Source: Rathayibacter agropyri
Lineage (GTDB): Bacteria > Actinomycetota > Actinomycetes > Actinomycetales > Microbacteriaceae
Direction of reading: 5' to 3'
Length of the DNA: 64,000 bases
Assembly: GCF_013249015.1 (NCBI RefSeq)
Contig: NZ_JABRPL010000006.1
Location: 1 to 64,000 of the forward strand
Shown here: positions 1 through 9,884 of the stretch, in pieces
How positions within the stretch are numbered: the stretch's first letter is position 1
Layout: the number at the start of each line of letters is the position of its first letter
Notes under the pieces: model-generated
The model's database searches: none
What the model saw: only the letters and a program-made list of their open reading frames with translations
Told to the model about the DNA's origin: nothing
Translations under genes and position numbers: made by a program

Positions 1-25
1 GTTGAGTTCTCAAGAATCGGACACA
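1..25 (-). promoter_or_regulatory. rRNA leader element with boxA-like motif
   Basis: The minus strand reads TTGAGAACTCAAC at 1-13, the sequence typical of the antitermination/RNase III processing leader just upstream of 16S rRNA in actinobacteria (the mycobacterial leader has TTTGAGAACTCAA). It points leftward, so the 16S gene should start within a few hundred bases beyond position 1. The window edge coinciding with an rrn leader is what a draft assembly broken at an rRNA repeat would give. Confidence 0.65.
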
Positions 26-188
26 CCCCGCCTCCACACCACAAAGGCACTTCACAACGAGAGTGATCGAAAAATATTATTGTCAAACAAATTCATCGAA
101 GACCAAAGCCTGTCGATTTGTCGACTTTGCCGAGACCGGTTAGGCTTGTCAGAACCGAAGTCCTGACCGCCTCCGTGGCAACTCGACT

Positions 189-216
189 AACCTAGCACAC
201 CCGCAGGCCGTGTCAA
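189..216 (-). promoter_or_regulatory. strong promoter for the leftward rRNA operon
   Basis: On the minus strand a perfect -35 TTGACA (211-216) is followed after 16 bases by a -10 TAGGTT (189-194). No ORF lies in front of it, so its likely transcript is the rRNA operon. A second TTGACA occurs on the same strand at 81-86 but without a recognisable -10 at the right distance. Confidence 0.6.
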
Positions 217-326
217 ATCCGGCTTCTTCGTGGTGTTCGCGGTCGGATCGAGATCGTCCCGCTGCACCGCAGCGCTGCTGTCACGCATCGCTTCGAGGCC
301 GGGACCGTGTCCCGCGGAGGCTTTAC

Positions 327-356
327 ATCTTACGCTCGCTACCCCGCGGTCTTCAA
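327..356 (-). promoter_or_regulatory. second rRNA operon promoter
   Basis: On the minus strand TTGAAG (351-356) and TAAGAT (327-332) are separated by 18 bases. With the promoter at 189-216 this would give tandem rrn promoters, as is usual for actinobacterial rRNA operons. Confidence 0.45.
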
Positions 357-568
357 GAGACGAATCTCGGAAAAACCAGGGGCGAGGAGATGGTCCCCGC
401 TTGAGGTGGGCCAGCTGGTCTCGACGCTCTGCGCCGGACTCTCGCTTGCCGCTCCTTTGGGGTGACGAAGAGTTACATTACGTCGGCGCGCGACCGCCCG
501 GCAAATCCCTTCCGCCCCGGGCGTGTCGTGATCATCGAGTCCGCCGGCCGCTCGCTGACCGACCCGGC

Positions 569-1879
569 TCAGCGCACGAAGGCCCCGGCGAAACTCTTCT
601 TGCCGCGTCGCAGGACGGCGATGCCGTCGATCAGCGGAAGCTCGCCAAGGACCGCAGCGTCTCCGGGAACCGGGACGTTGTTCACCGAAAGCCCGCCCTG
701 AGCGAGTGCCCGCCGCGCCTCCCCCATGCTCGCGACGAGGCCGGTCTCGAGGAACGCCTGCAGCACAGGGGTTTCGGCGGTCGCCTCCGTCGAGGGGACA
801 GCGTCCAGCGCGCCGCGGAGGATCGTGGGATCGATCCCCACCAGGGAGCCCCGCCCGAAGAGCGCGGTCGACGCGTCGATCACTGCCCGCGTCACCTCCT
901 CGCCATGCACCAAAGAGGTGACCTCCCACGCCAGGGCTCGCTGGGCCTCGCGGCGGAACGGCTCGTCCGTGCTGGCCCGCTCGAGCCGGTCGATCTCGGC
1001 GCGCGGCAGGAAGGTGAAGGTCTTGAGCCGATCAACGGCATCTCGGTCGTCGGTGTTAACCCAGAACTGGTAGAACGCGTACGGGCTAGTCAGTTCGGGG
1101 TCGAGCCACACGGCGTTCCCCTCGCTCTTGCCAAACTTGGTGCCGTCCGAGTTCATCACCAGGGGCGTGCCTATCGCGTGGACTGACACTCCCTCCGTGC
1201 GGTGGATCAGATCGGTCCCGCTCGTGAGATTGCCCCACTGATCGCTGCCACCGGTTTGCAGTACGCAGCCGTACTGGCGGTAGAGCTCCAGGTAGTCCAG
1301 GCCCTGCAGGATCTGGTAGCTGAACTCGGTGTAGCTGATGCCCGCGTCGGAATTCAGACGCGCGCTGACTGCATCTTTCTTGAGCATCGTGCCGACCCGG
1401 AAGTGCTTGCCGATCTCGCGGAGGAAGTCGATCGCCGAGAGCGGAGCGGTCCAGTCCAGATTGTTGACGAGTCGCATTCCATTGTCGCCATCCACCGGGA
1501 GGAACCGGGACACCTGAGTCTGCAGGCGCTCCACCCACTCGACGACGGTCTCACGGGAGTTGAGCGACCGCTCCGCTGTCGGCCGCGGATCCCCGATTAG
1601 TCCGGTCGATCCTCCCACTAGGCCGAGCGGGCGGTGGCCGGCGAGCTGGAGTCGCCGCATCACGATGAGCTGCACGAGATTGCCGAGGTGCAGGCTCGGC
1701 GCGGTCGGGTCGAAGCCGCAGTAGTAGGTGATCGGGTCGCCCGAGAGGAGGTCCCGGAGTGCCTCGCGATCGGTCGAGACATGGACAGATCCGCGCCAGA
1801 TGAGTTCCTCCCACACGGAGTCGAACGAGCTGTCGAGCTGGGGGCTCGTCGCGGATCCCCGGACGTCCTGGTCGGTCAC
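569..1879 (-). CDS. tyrS: Tyrosyl-tRNA synthetase
   Basis: Charges tRNA-Tyr with tyrosine in the cytoplasm. The 436-residue protein has the class I signature as HLGN (residues 64-67), the tyrosine-binding GGSDQWGN block near 210-217, the second ATP-binding motif as KFGKS (248-252), and a C-terminal S4-type RNA-binding domain from about 365. Length and motifs fit the bacterial short TyrS. The start is a GTG; a GGAGGA touches it too closely to act as a normal ribosome site, while TAGCCT on the minus strand (1886-1891) lies 6 bases upstream, so the mRNA is probably leaderless. It is divergent from satD and upstream of the rRNA operon. Confidence 0.97.
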   Translation of the reverse strand: MTDQDVRGSATSPQLDSSFDSVWEELIWRGSVHVSTDREALRDLLSGDPITYYCGFDPTAPSLHLGNLVQLIVMRRLQLAGHRPLGLVGGSTGLIGDPRPTAERSLNSRETVVEWVERLQTQVSRFLPVDGDNGMRLVNNLDWTAPLSAIDFLREIGKHFRVGTMLKKDAVSARLNSDAGISYTEFSYQILQGLDYLELYRQYGCVLQTGGSDQWGNLTSGTDLIHRTEGVSVHAIGTPLVMNSDGTKFGKSEGNAVWLDPELTSPYAFYQFWVNTDDRDAVDRLKTFTFLPRAEIDRLERASTDEPFRREAQRALAWEVTSLVHGEEVTRAVIDASTALFGRGSLVGIDPTILRGALDAVPSTEATAETPVLQAFLETGLVASMGEARRALAQGGLSVNNVPVPGDAAVLGELPLIDGIAVLRRGKKSFAGAFVR

Positions 1880-1921
1880 TCCTCCAGGCTAGCGCGCGAG
1901 TGAGCGAGTCGACTCGACAGC

Positions 1922-1969
1922 ATCAAGTTTGTGGACTTGATGTGCGGGAATCAAGTGTGCATACTTGAT
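1922..1969. promoter_or_regulatory. two tandem 20-bp operators in the tyrS-satD interval
   Basis: Two perfect inverted repeats of the form ATCAAGT-N6-ACTTGAT occupy 1922-1941 and 1950-1969, 28 bp apart start to start. Only the 6-base spacers differ (TTGTGG and GTGCAT), as expected for protein-binding sites rather than chance. They cover the expected satD promoter and end just before its ribosome site GGGGAGG (1971-1977). The regulator is unknown; SatD itself carries a C-terminal helix-turn-helix and is a reasonable guess. Confidence 0.7.
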
Positions 1970-1982
1970 CGGGGAGGCACAA

Positions 1983-2615
1983 GTGTTCGTCATTACCGCG
2001 GATCAGCGCGACAGCCGTCACGACGACGACCGGGTGGAACACGCCATTGCGAACCTTCTCGAGAGCGCAGGCACCACCTTCGTCTTGCCGCCCGAACGTA
2101 CCGCGGGGGACGAATTCCAGTTCGTACTGGACCGGGCAGACGCGGTGGTTTCGCTCGTGCTCGCCCTACACCGGGCCGAGCACTGGAGCATCGGTCTGGG
2201 TATCGGAGCGGTGGAGCATCCGCTTCCCGCGACGACCCGTGCTGCTCGGGGTGAGGCCTACTTCGCCGCACGGAGGGCGGTCGAGTCGGCGAAGACACGC
2301 CCCACCCGGTTCTCGCTCGATCCCGACGCACCCGGCGACGCCGCGCCGACCACGGCGGACGTGCAGGCGCTGATCGATCCGCTGCTGCTGCTCCGCGACT
2401 CGCGCACTGCCGCCGGCTGGCAGATCGTCGACCTGCTCGAGAGCGGGATCTCGCAGAAGGAGGCGGCTACACGCCTCGCCGTCACTCCGCAAGCCGTCAG
2501 TCTGCGGGTGCGCGCGGCCGGCGCCCGGGTCGATGGACCCGCCCGCGATGCGATCGCACGCCTGCTGACGGTGGTCGACCGTACTCTCGATCCCACCGAC
2601 GAGAGGAACCCCTGA
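1983..2615 (+). CDS. SatD-family protein with C-terminal HTH
   Basis: A 210-residue protein starting FVITADQRDSR after the initiator, the pattern of the SatD family (named from the satCDE acid-tolerance locus of Streptococcus mutans; biochemical role unknown). The C-terminal part (about residues 145-190, including SGISQKEAATRLAVTPQAV) is a clear helix-turn-helix, suggesting DNA binding. GTG at 1983 is chosen because GGGGAGG ends 5 bases upstream; an in-frame TTG at 1965 would lie inside the second operator. The stop TGA overlaps the start of the next gene, so the two are translationally coupled. Autoregulation through the twin operators is an inference. Confidence 0.75.
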   Translation: MFVITADQRDSRHDDDRVEHAIANLLESAGTTFVLPPERTAGDEFQFVLDRADAVVSLVLALHRAEHWSIGLGIGAVEHPLPATTRAARGEAYFAARRAVESAKTRPTRFSLDPDAPGDAAPTTADVQALIDPLLLLRDSRTAAGWQIVDLLESGISQKEAATRLAVTPQAVSLRVRAAGARVDGPARDAIARLLTVVDRTLDPTDERNP

Positions 2616-3262
2616 TGACGGATGCCCCCGGCTCCCCCGCACTGCTCCTCGCCTCCCCCGCACTGCTCCTCGACTCCGCTGTGCAGACCGCCTCGTGGAC
2701 CGGCGTGGTGCTGGTGCTACTGGCAGGTCTCGTCGGCGCCCTGCTCGCGATGCGCCTGCGTCGCCCACAGCTCGCCTGGATCGCGATCGGTGCGGGAGTG
2801 GCGGCGTTCCTGCTCACAGCGATCGCCGGCGCCGCGGCTCCCCCGGTCCACGCGGTGCTCGTCACGGTGCTCGCGTTTGCGCTCGCCGTCCTCGGCGGCG
2901 GGCCGGTCGTGCTGCTCACACTCGACCTCGCGACCGCCGACTCCCGCAGTGGCAGCCACGGCGGCATCATGGTCGCCGCCTCGCAGCGGACGACCGGAGG
3001 CCTCCCCACCGCCATCGGGCAACCGATCGAGGTACTGCGCGGAGGCACGACCATCGGCATTCTGGAGCGAATCGCGACCGCGGGTGCCCTCCTGAGTGGG
3101 GTGCCCGAAGGCGTAGCGGTCGTGGTGGCGATCAAGGGCGTCGGCCGGTTCAGCGAACTCGCGTCGGCGGAGGCGCGCGAACGATTCATCATCGGCACGC
3201 TCGCGAGCCTCGCGTGGTCGGCGGCGCTGGGGATCCTCGCCCGGCTCTTCCTCACGGGCTGA
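2615..3262 (+). CDS. Membrane protein partner of SatD
   Basis: A 215-residue protein with about four to five hydrophobic segments, starting one base before the end of satD. The C-terminal motif IGILER followed by a hydrophobic helix and a KGVGRF-type end resembles small DUF3307-like membrane proteins that are often encoded next to SatD. The function is unknown. The N-terminus contains a 7-residue repeat (SPALLLA then SPALLLD) caused by a 21-bp tandem duplication. The gene ends convergently with the glycosylase gene, overlapping it by 11 bp. Confidence 0.65.
   Translation: MTDAPGSPALLLASPALLLDSAVQTASWTGVVLVLLAGLVGALLAMRLRRPQLAWIAIGAGVAAFLLTAIAGAAAPPVHAVLVTVLAFALAVLGGGPVVLLTLDLATADSRSGSHGGIMVAASQRTTGGLPTAIGQPIEVLRGGTTIGILERIATAGALLSGVPEGVAVVVAIKGVGRFSELASAEARERFIIGTLASLAWSAALGILARLFLTG
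2632..2672. repeat. 21-bp tandem duplication inside the membrane-protein gene
   Basis: The 20-base unit CTCCCCCGCACTGCTCCTCG occurs at 2632-2651 and again at 2653-2672, one base apart. It keeps the reading frame and adds seven residues to the N-terminus, consistent with recent slippage or unequal recombination. Confidence 0.9.
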
Positions 3263-3869
3263 GCTCAGCCCGTGGCCGACGGCGCTGAACGGCCGGGCGG
3301 TAGGGAGACACCGTCGGATCGCCCGCACTGCTGAAACGCCAGGGGAACTCGACACCGCCGCCGGCGCCCGAGACTCCGGTCCGAGGGCCGGACACGACCG
3401 CGACCGGCTCGTCGGCCGGCCGCAGCTCGAAGGCCGCCGAGAGCGGGGCGCCGGACTCGGACAGCAGCACGCCGAGAGCCTTCGCCAGGCGCGCAGGGCC
3501 CCGCGCCAGATCCCGCGGACGCACCGCTCCCCTCCGCTGCAGCGCCAGCTCGCGCCCGACGACGACCTCGCCTGCCCGCAGCAGGACAGCGGAGGCCGTC
3601 CCCACCGGTGAGCAGACGATGTTGACGCAGGTGTGCATCCCGTAGGTGAAGTACGCGTAGATCGACCCGGGCGGGCCGAACATCGGCGCGGTCCGTGGGG
3701 TAGGGCCGCGGTGCGCGTGTGAGCCCGGGTCCTCGCCGGTGCCAAGGTAGGCCTCCACCTCGGTCAGGCGAACGCCGACCACGCCCTCCTCGGTCCGGTG
3801 CAGGAGGACGCAGCCCAGCAGTTCCGGGGCGACCTCGAGGGCCGATCGGGACAGGTCCACGACCGTCAC
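3252..3869 (-). CDS. mpg: 3-methyladenine DNA glycosylase (AAG/MPG family)
   Basis: Removes alkylated purines (3-methyladenine, hypoxanthine) to start base excision repair. The 205-residue protein has the family pattern EVEAYLG, a HAHRGPTPRTAPMFG block near residues 50-66, the Y-F-TYGMHTCVN stretch, and RGPARLAKALGV near 125-136. The first conserved acidic residues (EVEAY) hold the catalytic Glu. The GTG start lies 2 bases beyond the stop of the small membrane gene upstream, so it is probably co-transcribed with argH. Its 3' end overlaps the convergent membrane-protein gene by 11 bp. Confidence 0.93.
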   Translation of the reverse strand: MTVVDLSRSALEVAPELLGCVLLHRTEEGVVGVRLTEVEAYLGTGEDPGSHAHRGPTPRTAPMFGPPGSIYAYFTYGMHTCVNIVCSPVGTASAVLLRAGEVVVGRELALQRRGAVRPRDLARGPARLAKALGVLLSESGAPLSAAFELRPADEPVAVVSGPRTGVSGAGGGVEFPWRFSSAGDPTVSPYRPAVQRRRPRAELSP

Positions 3870-3871
3870 GT

Positions 3872-5478
<1,607 letters not shown>

Positions 5479-6465
5479 CTAGCGAGCGGTTCCGGCGCGC
5501 TCGAGGAGCCAGACCAGCAGCGCCTTTTGCGCGTGGAGGCGGTTCTCGGCCTCGTCCCAGATCACGCTCTGCGGACCGTCGATCACCTCGGCGGTCACCT
5601 CGTAGCCGCGGTCGGCGGGGAGGCAGTGCAGGAACAGGGCGTTGGGCGCCGCGGCGGCCATCGTTGTGGCATCGACGCGGTAGGCGCCGAAGGTCGCGAC
5701 GCGTGCGGCCTTCTCGCCCTCCTTGCCCATCGAGACCCAGGTGTCCGTGATCACGATGTCCGAGCCGGCCGCGCCCTCGGCCGGGTCGGTCGTGGTCAGG
5801 GCGGATCCGCCGGTCGTCGCGGCGATCCGCTGCGCGTCGGCCAGCACGGCAGGATCCGGGGCGTACGACTCCGGGGAGACGATGCGCACGTGCATCCCCG
5901 CCGTTGTGCCCGCCAGGAGATAGGAATGTGCCATGTTGCTGGCTCCGTCACCGAAGAAGGTCAGCGTCAGGCCGGCGAGATGCCCACGGTGCTCACGGAT
6001 CGTCAGCAGGTCGGCGAGCAGCTGGCAGGGGTGGAACTCGTCGGAGAGCGCGTTCACGACCGGGACGCGGGTGCCGCGCGCCATCTCCTCCAGACCCGAC
6101 TGTGCGTAGGTGCGCCAGACAATCGCCGCGACCTGGCGCTCCAGCACCCGGGCGGTGTCCGACGCAGTCTCCTTCCCGCCGAGCTGGCTGCTCGCGGTCG
6201 AAATGATCAGCGGGCTCCCGCCCAGGTCGGCGATGCCGACGGCGAACGACACGCGGGTGCGAGTGGAGGACTTGTCGAAGATGACGGCGACGGTCTGTGG
6301 CCCGGCGAGCGGCTTGCGCGCACAGCGGTCACGCTTGAGTTCGAGCGCGAGATCGAGGATCTCGGCCTGCTCGGCGGGGGTGATGTCGTCGTCGCGGAGG
6401 AAGTGGCGCGTCACGGTGCTGGTCGCTTTCGGTGAGAGGTGCGGGGTGAGAGATGCGGGGGTCAA
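5479..6465 (-). CDS. argF: Ornithine carbamoyltransferase
   Basis: Makes citrulline from ornithine and carbamoyl phosphate. The 328-residue protein has the carbamoyl-phosphate site SSTRTRVSF near residue 61, the HPCQ motif near 144 and the ornithine-loop HCLP motif (LFLHCLPADRG) near 287. The ATG overlaps the argD stop by 4 bp, giving translational coupling. Lengths and motifs are typical of anabolic OTCase rather than aspartate carbamoyltransferase. Confidence 0.96.
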   Translation of the reverse strand: MTPASLTPHLSPKATSTVTRHFLRDDDITPAEQAEILDLALELKRDRCARKPLAGPQTVAVIFDKSSTRTRVSFAVGIADLGGSPLIISTASSQLGGKETASDTARVLERQVAAIVWRTYAQSGLEEMARGTRVPVVNALSDEFHPCQLLADLLTIREHRGHLAGLTLTFFGDGASNMAHSYLLAGTTAGMHVRIVSPESYAPDPAVLADAQRIAATTGGSALTTTDPAEGAAGSDIVITDTWVSMGKEGEKAARVATFGAYRVDATTMAAAAPNALFLHCLPADRGYEVTAEVIDGPQSVIWDEAENRLHAQKALLVWLLERAGTAR

Positions 6466-7670
6466 AGGCTCTGGAGGGCGCGGCCGAGCCGGGCGGCGAA
6501 CTCCGCGACCTCGGCGGCAGTGACGATCAGCGGCGGCGCGAGGCGAATGCTCGACTCGTTGGCCGCGTTCACGATCAGCCCGGCTTGGAGGGCGGCAGCG
6601 GCGAGCTCGGCGGCGACGGGCTGCGTGAGCGCGAGGCCCAGGAGCAGGCCCGTGCCGCGCACGCCTGCGATCAGTGGGGAATCGAGCGCCGTCACGGCCG
6701 CGACAATCTGGGCGCCGCGCTCGCGGGCGTTGCCCAGGAGGTCGGCGCGCTCGATCTCGGCGAGGACGGCTCCGGCGACCGCGGTCGCCAACGGATTGCC
6801 GCCGAAGGTACTGCCGTGGTGGCCCTTCTGCAGCAGAGCGGACGCCTCGCCAAAGGTCACCAGCGCGCCGACGGGGAACCCGCCGCCGAGGCCCTTGGCG
6901 AGCGTGACCGCGTCCGGCAGGATGCCCGCCTCCTGGTACGCGAACCAGCGGCCGGTCCGGCCGATGCCGGTCTGGATCTCGTCGATGATCAGCAGCGCGC
7001 CGTGCCCGCGGGTGAGTTCCCGAGCCCGCTCGAGGAAACCGGCGGGCAGCGGGAGGACGCCCGCCTCCCCCTGGATCGGCTCGACGATCACTGCCGCAAT
7101 CGACTCGTCAAGGGCAGCCTCGAGCGCCTCAATGCTCGCCTCGATGTGTTCGACTCCGCCGGGCATCGGCTCGAAGGGCGCGCGCATCGCAGCTTTGCCG
7201 GTCAGCGCGAGCGAGCCCATCGTTCGTCCGTGGAACGCGTTCTGCAGCGCGAGTATGCGGTGCCGTCCACCGGTCGAATTCAGCCGAGCCAGCTTGAACG
7301 CGGCTTCGTTCGCCTCGGTTCCGGAGTTCGCGAAGTAGACGCGCCCGGCGTCTCCCGCGCCGGTCAGTCGGCGCAGGGTCTCGGCGAGCTCGATTTGTGG
7401 GGCGGTGGCGAAGTAGTTCGAGACGTGCGCAAGCGTGCCCGCCTGACGGGCCACGGCGTCCACGAAGACCGGATGCGCGTGTCCGAGCGAATTGACGGCG
7501 ATCCCGCCGAGAAAGTCGAGGTACTCGCGGCCATCGACGTCCCACACCCGGCAGCCCTTGCCGCGCTCGAGCACGGCGAGCGGCGGAGCAAAGGTCTGCA
7601 TCAGTGCGGCGGAGTAGCGCTCACGGGCCGAAGCGGTGCGGGAAGCGGTCGGGGCACTGGGCATGGTCAT
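6462..7670 (-). CDS. argD: Acetylornithine aminotransferase
   Basis: PLP enzyme converting N-acetylglutamate semialdehyde to N-acetylornithine. In the 402-residue chain the class III aminotransferase signature LLIIDEIQTGIGRTG is followed by the Schiff-base lysine in TLAKGLGGGFP. ATG start; an intergenic spacer of 92 bp with a strong hairpin separates it from argB. It is the fourth gene of argCJBDFH. Confidence 0.96.
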   Translation of the reverse strand: MTMPSAPTASRTASARERYSAALMQTFAPPLAVLERGKGCRVWDVDGREYLDFLGGIAVNSLGHAHPVFVDAVARQAGTLAHVSNYFATAPQIELAETLRRLTGAGDAGRVYFANSGTEANEAAFKLARLNSTGGRHRILALQNAFHGRTMGSLALTGKAAMRAPFEPMPGGVEHIEASIEALEAALDESIAAVIVEPIQGEAGVLPLPAGFLERARELTRGHGALLIIDEIQTGIGRTGRWFAYQEAGILPDAVTLAKGLGGGFPVGALVTFGEASALLQKGHHGSTFGGNPLATAVAGAVLAEIERADLLGNARERGAQIVAAVTALDSPLIAGVRGTGLLLGLALTQPVAAELAAAALQAGLIVNAANESSIRLAPPLIVTAAEVAEFAARLGRALQSL

Positions 7671-7749
7671 GGCGGCCTTTCGATCGAAGCGGTCCGGCCG
7701 CGAGGGCCGTCGGTGCGCGCACCCGGAACGGGGCGGACGCTCGGAGCCG

Positions 7750-7772
7750 GGGCCGCTGAGGATCAGCGGCCC
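7750..7772 (-). terminator. hairpin at the argB 3' end (attenuator or processing site)
   Basis: A perfect 10-bp stem, GGGCCGCTGA against TCAGCGGCCC with loop GGA, overlaps the last codons and stop of argB. No U-run follows. It could stabilise the upstream mRNA or reduce transcription into argD-argF-argH; it is the only strong hairpin noticed inside the arg cluster. Confidence 0.5.
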
Positions 7773-8716
7773 GACATTCGCTCCCGGTCGCGAGGATCGG
7801 CTGACGCCACGACCTCGGTTCCGATCCCCTCCGAGGTGAAGACTTCGAGCAGGATCGAGTGCGCACTGCGGCCGTCGATGATTGCAGCCTTCGGCACCCC
7901 CCCGCGCACGGCATCGAGGCAGGCGGTCATCTTCGGGATCATCCCCGACTCCAGCGACGGCAGCAGGGCCGCGAGTTCGTCCGAGCGGATGTGCGGGATG
8001 AGCGACTCGCGGTCGGGCCAGTCGGAGTAGAGGCCGGGCACGTCGGTGAGGATGACCAGCTTCTCGGCGCCAAGGGCCACGGCGAGGGCGGCGGCTGCCG
8101 CATCCGCGTTCACGTTGAGAGACTGCGTCGGGTCATCGGAGTCGGGCGCGATCGACGAGACGACGGGGATGCGCCCGGCCTCAAGCTGAGCGAGGACCGC
8201 GGCGGGGTCGACGGCGATGACGTCGCCAACCAGGCCGAGGTCATACTCCTCACCGTCGATCACGACGCCACGACGGCGCCCGACGAAAAGCCCCGCGTCC
8301 TCACCGGAGATGCCGGCAGCCAGCGGCCCGTGCTCGTTGATCCGGCGCACGATGTCGCGGCTGATGCTGCCGGTCAGCACCATGCGCACGACCTCCATCG
8401 CCTCCGGACTCGTCACCCGGTAGCCGCCGCGGAACTCGCTCTCGATGCCGAGTCGGTCGAGCATCCGTGAGATCTGCGGTCCGCCGCCGTGCACGACCAC
8501 CGGGCGGATGCCGGCGTAGCGCAGATAGACGATGTCCTGCGCGAAGGCGCGCTGCAACTCCTCCGAGACCATCGCATTGCCGCCGAACTTGATCACCATC
8601 GTCCGGCCGTGGAAGCGCTGCAGCCACGGCAGCGCCTCGATCAACGTCGCGGCCTTGCCCGGCGCAGCGTCGCGCAGGGCGTGGTTCTCCGCCTGTGCCG
8701 GGGTCTCGTCGGTCAT
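7763..8716 (-). CDS. argB: Acetylglutamate kinase
   Basis: Phosphorylates N-acetylglutamate, the usual feedback-controlled step. The 317-residue protein has the N-terminal KFGGNAM phosphate-binding segment, [10 protein letters not shown] near residue 85, and C-terminal [15 protein letters not shown] at 8716 (MTDETPAQ) is preferred over upstream in-frame codons because those run into argJ; argJ ends 7 bp upstream. The N-terminal helix before KFGG (about 30 residues, [11 protein letters not shown]) is of the kind linked to arginine inhibition in hexameric NAGKs; regulation here is inferred. Confidence 0.96.
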   Translation of the reverse strand: MTDETPAQAENHALRDAAPGKAATLIEALPWLQRFHGRTMVIKFGGNAMVSEELQRAFAQDIVYLRYAGIRPVVVHGGGPQISRMLDRLGIESEFRGGYRVTSPEAMEVVRMVLTGSISRDIVRRINEHGPLAAGISGEDAGLFVGRRRGVVIDGEEYDLGLVGDVIAVDPAAVLAQLEAGRIPVVSSIAPDSDDPTQSLNVNADAAAAALAVALGAEKLVILTDVPGLYSDWPDRESLIPHIRSDELAALLPSLESGMIPKMTACLDAVRGGVPKAAIIDGRSAHSILLEVFTSEGIGTEVVASADPRDRERMSGR

Positions 8717-8723
8717 CGTCGGC

Positions 8724-9884
8724 TCAGCTCGAGTAGGCGGAGTTTTCGTGCACGTAGTCGTGCGTGAGGTCGTTGGTCCAGATCGTCGCGGTCGCCGCTC
8801 CCGCGTGCAGGTCGATGTCGACCGTGACGCCGCGTGGGGTGAGGTTGACGAGGTCGCGGCTGTCGTGCGGCTCGCCCGCCCGGCAGACCTGGACACCATT
8901 CAGTGCGACGTCGATGCCGTAGGGATCGAACTGCGCATCAGTCGTGCCGACGGCGGCGAGCACCCGACCCCAGTTGGGGTCCTTGCCGAAAATCGCGGCC
9001 TTGAAGAGGTTGCTCCGCGAGACCGCGCGGGCGACGACGACGGCCTCGTCCTCGGTCGCGGCGTTGAGCACGCGGATCGCGATGTCGTGGGCAGCGCCCT
9101 CGGCGTCGGCCTGCAACTGCAGGGTGAGGTCGCGGCAAACCTCGGTGAGCGCGGCCGTGAACTCGGCGACGGCCGGCGCCGCTCCGCTCGCTCCGCTCGC
9201 GAGCAGTGCGACGGTGTCGTTGGTCGACATGCAGCCGTCTGAGTCGAGCCGGTCGAAGGTCACGCGAGTCGCCGCGCGAAGCGCGCGGTCAAGGTCGGCG
9301 GACTCCAGGACGGCGTCGGTGGTGAGCACCACGAGCATGGTCGCCAGTCCGGGCGCGAGCATCCCGGCACCCTTGGCCATGCCGCCGATGCACCAGCCCT
9401 GTTCCGAGCGCACCGTCGCCTGCTTGGGGACGGTGTCGGTCGTCATGATCGCGCGGGCCGCAGCCTCTCCTGCCTCGTCGCCCACGGCGAGTTCGGCGGA
9501 CGCGCCGGTCACTCCTACGGTGAGCGCCGCGAGGTCGAGTTGGTCGCCGATCAGGCCGGTGGAGCAGACGAGCACGTCGCCCGCCGAGACGTCGAGCCGC
9601 TCACCGACGAGCTCGGCGGTGCGGTGGGTGACCTGGAAGCCCTGGGCGCCGGTGTAGCAGTTGGCGCCTCCGGAGTTGAGCACGATCGCCGAGACGACGC
9701 CGTCGACGATGACCTGCTCGCTCCAGAGCACGGGATTCGCCTTGCAGCGGTTGCTCGTGAAGACCGCGGCAGCGTTCTGCAGCGGACCGAGGTTGTGCAC
9801 GAGGGCGACGTCGCGCCCTCCCGACGACTTCAGGCCCGCGACGACGCCCGCCGCCCGAAATCCTGCGGCAGCAGTGACGCTCAC
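8724..9884 (-). CDS. argJ: Glutamate N-acetyltransferase / amino-acid acetyltransferase
   Basis: Recycles the acetyl group from N-acetylornithine to glutamate (and may use acetyl-CoA). 386 residues. The self-cleavage site is visible in [16 protein letters not shown]: the chain is cut before the Thr of ATML, which becomes the nucleophile. The start codon overlaps the argC stop by 4 bp. With argJ present a separate acetylornithine deacetylase (argE) is not needed. Confidence 0.96.
   Translation of the reverse strand: MSVTAAAGFRAAGVVAGLKSSGGRDVALVHNLGPLQNAAAVFTSNRCKANPVLWSEQVIVDGVVSAIVLNSGGANCYTGAQGFQVTHRTAELVGERLDVSAGDVLVCSTGLIGDQLDLAALTVGVTGASAELAVGDEAGEAAARAIMTTDTVPKQATVRSEQGWCIGGMAKGAGMLAPGLATMLVVLTTDAVLESADLDRALRAATRVTFDRLDSDGCMSTNDTVALLASGASGAAPAVAEFTAALTEVCRDLTLQLQADAEGAAHDIAIRVLNAATEDEAVVVARAVSRSNLFKAAIFGKDPNWGRVLAAVGTTDAQFDPYGIDVALNGVQVCRAGEPHDSRDLVNLTPRGVTVDIDLHAGAATATIWTNDLTHDYVHENSAYSS

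Larger units (their letters stand above)
1..568 (-). other. rRNA operon promoter/leader region, no protein gene seen
   Basis: This 568-base stretch downstream of tyrS holds no convincing coding region. Read leftward it contains two good sigma-70-type promoters (189-216 and 327-356), an AT-rich tract near 71-100 and, at the very edge, the conserved actinobacterial 16S leader element. It is therefore read as the upstream region of an rRNA operon whose 16S gene lies just outside the window. The rRNA gene itself is not visible, so the assignment is inferred from the leader motif and promoter strength. Confidence 0.65.

Noticed and set aside
81-86. Third rRNA promoter with -35 TTGACA
   Set aside because: The bases 16-18 positions downstream do not resemble a -10 element.
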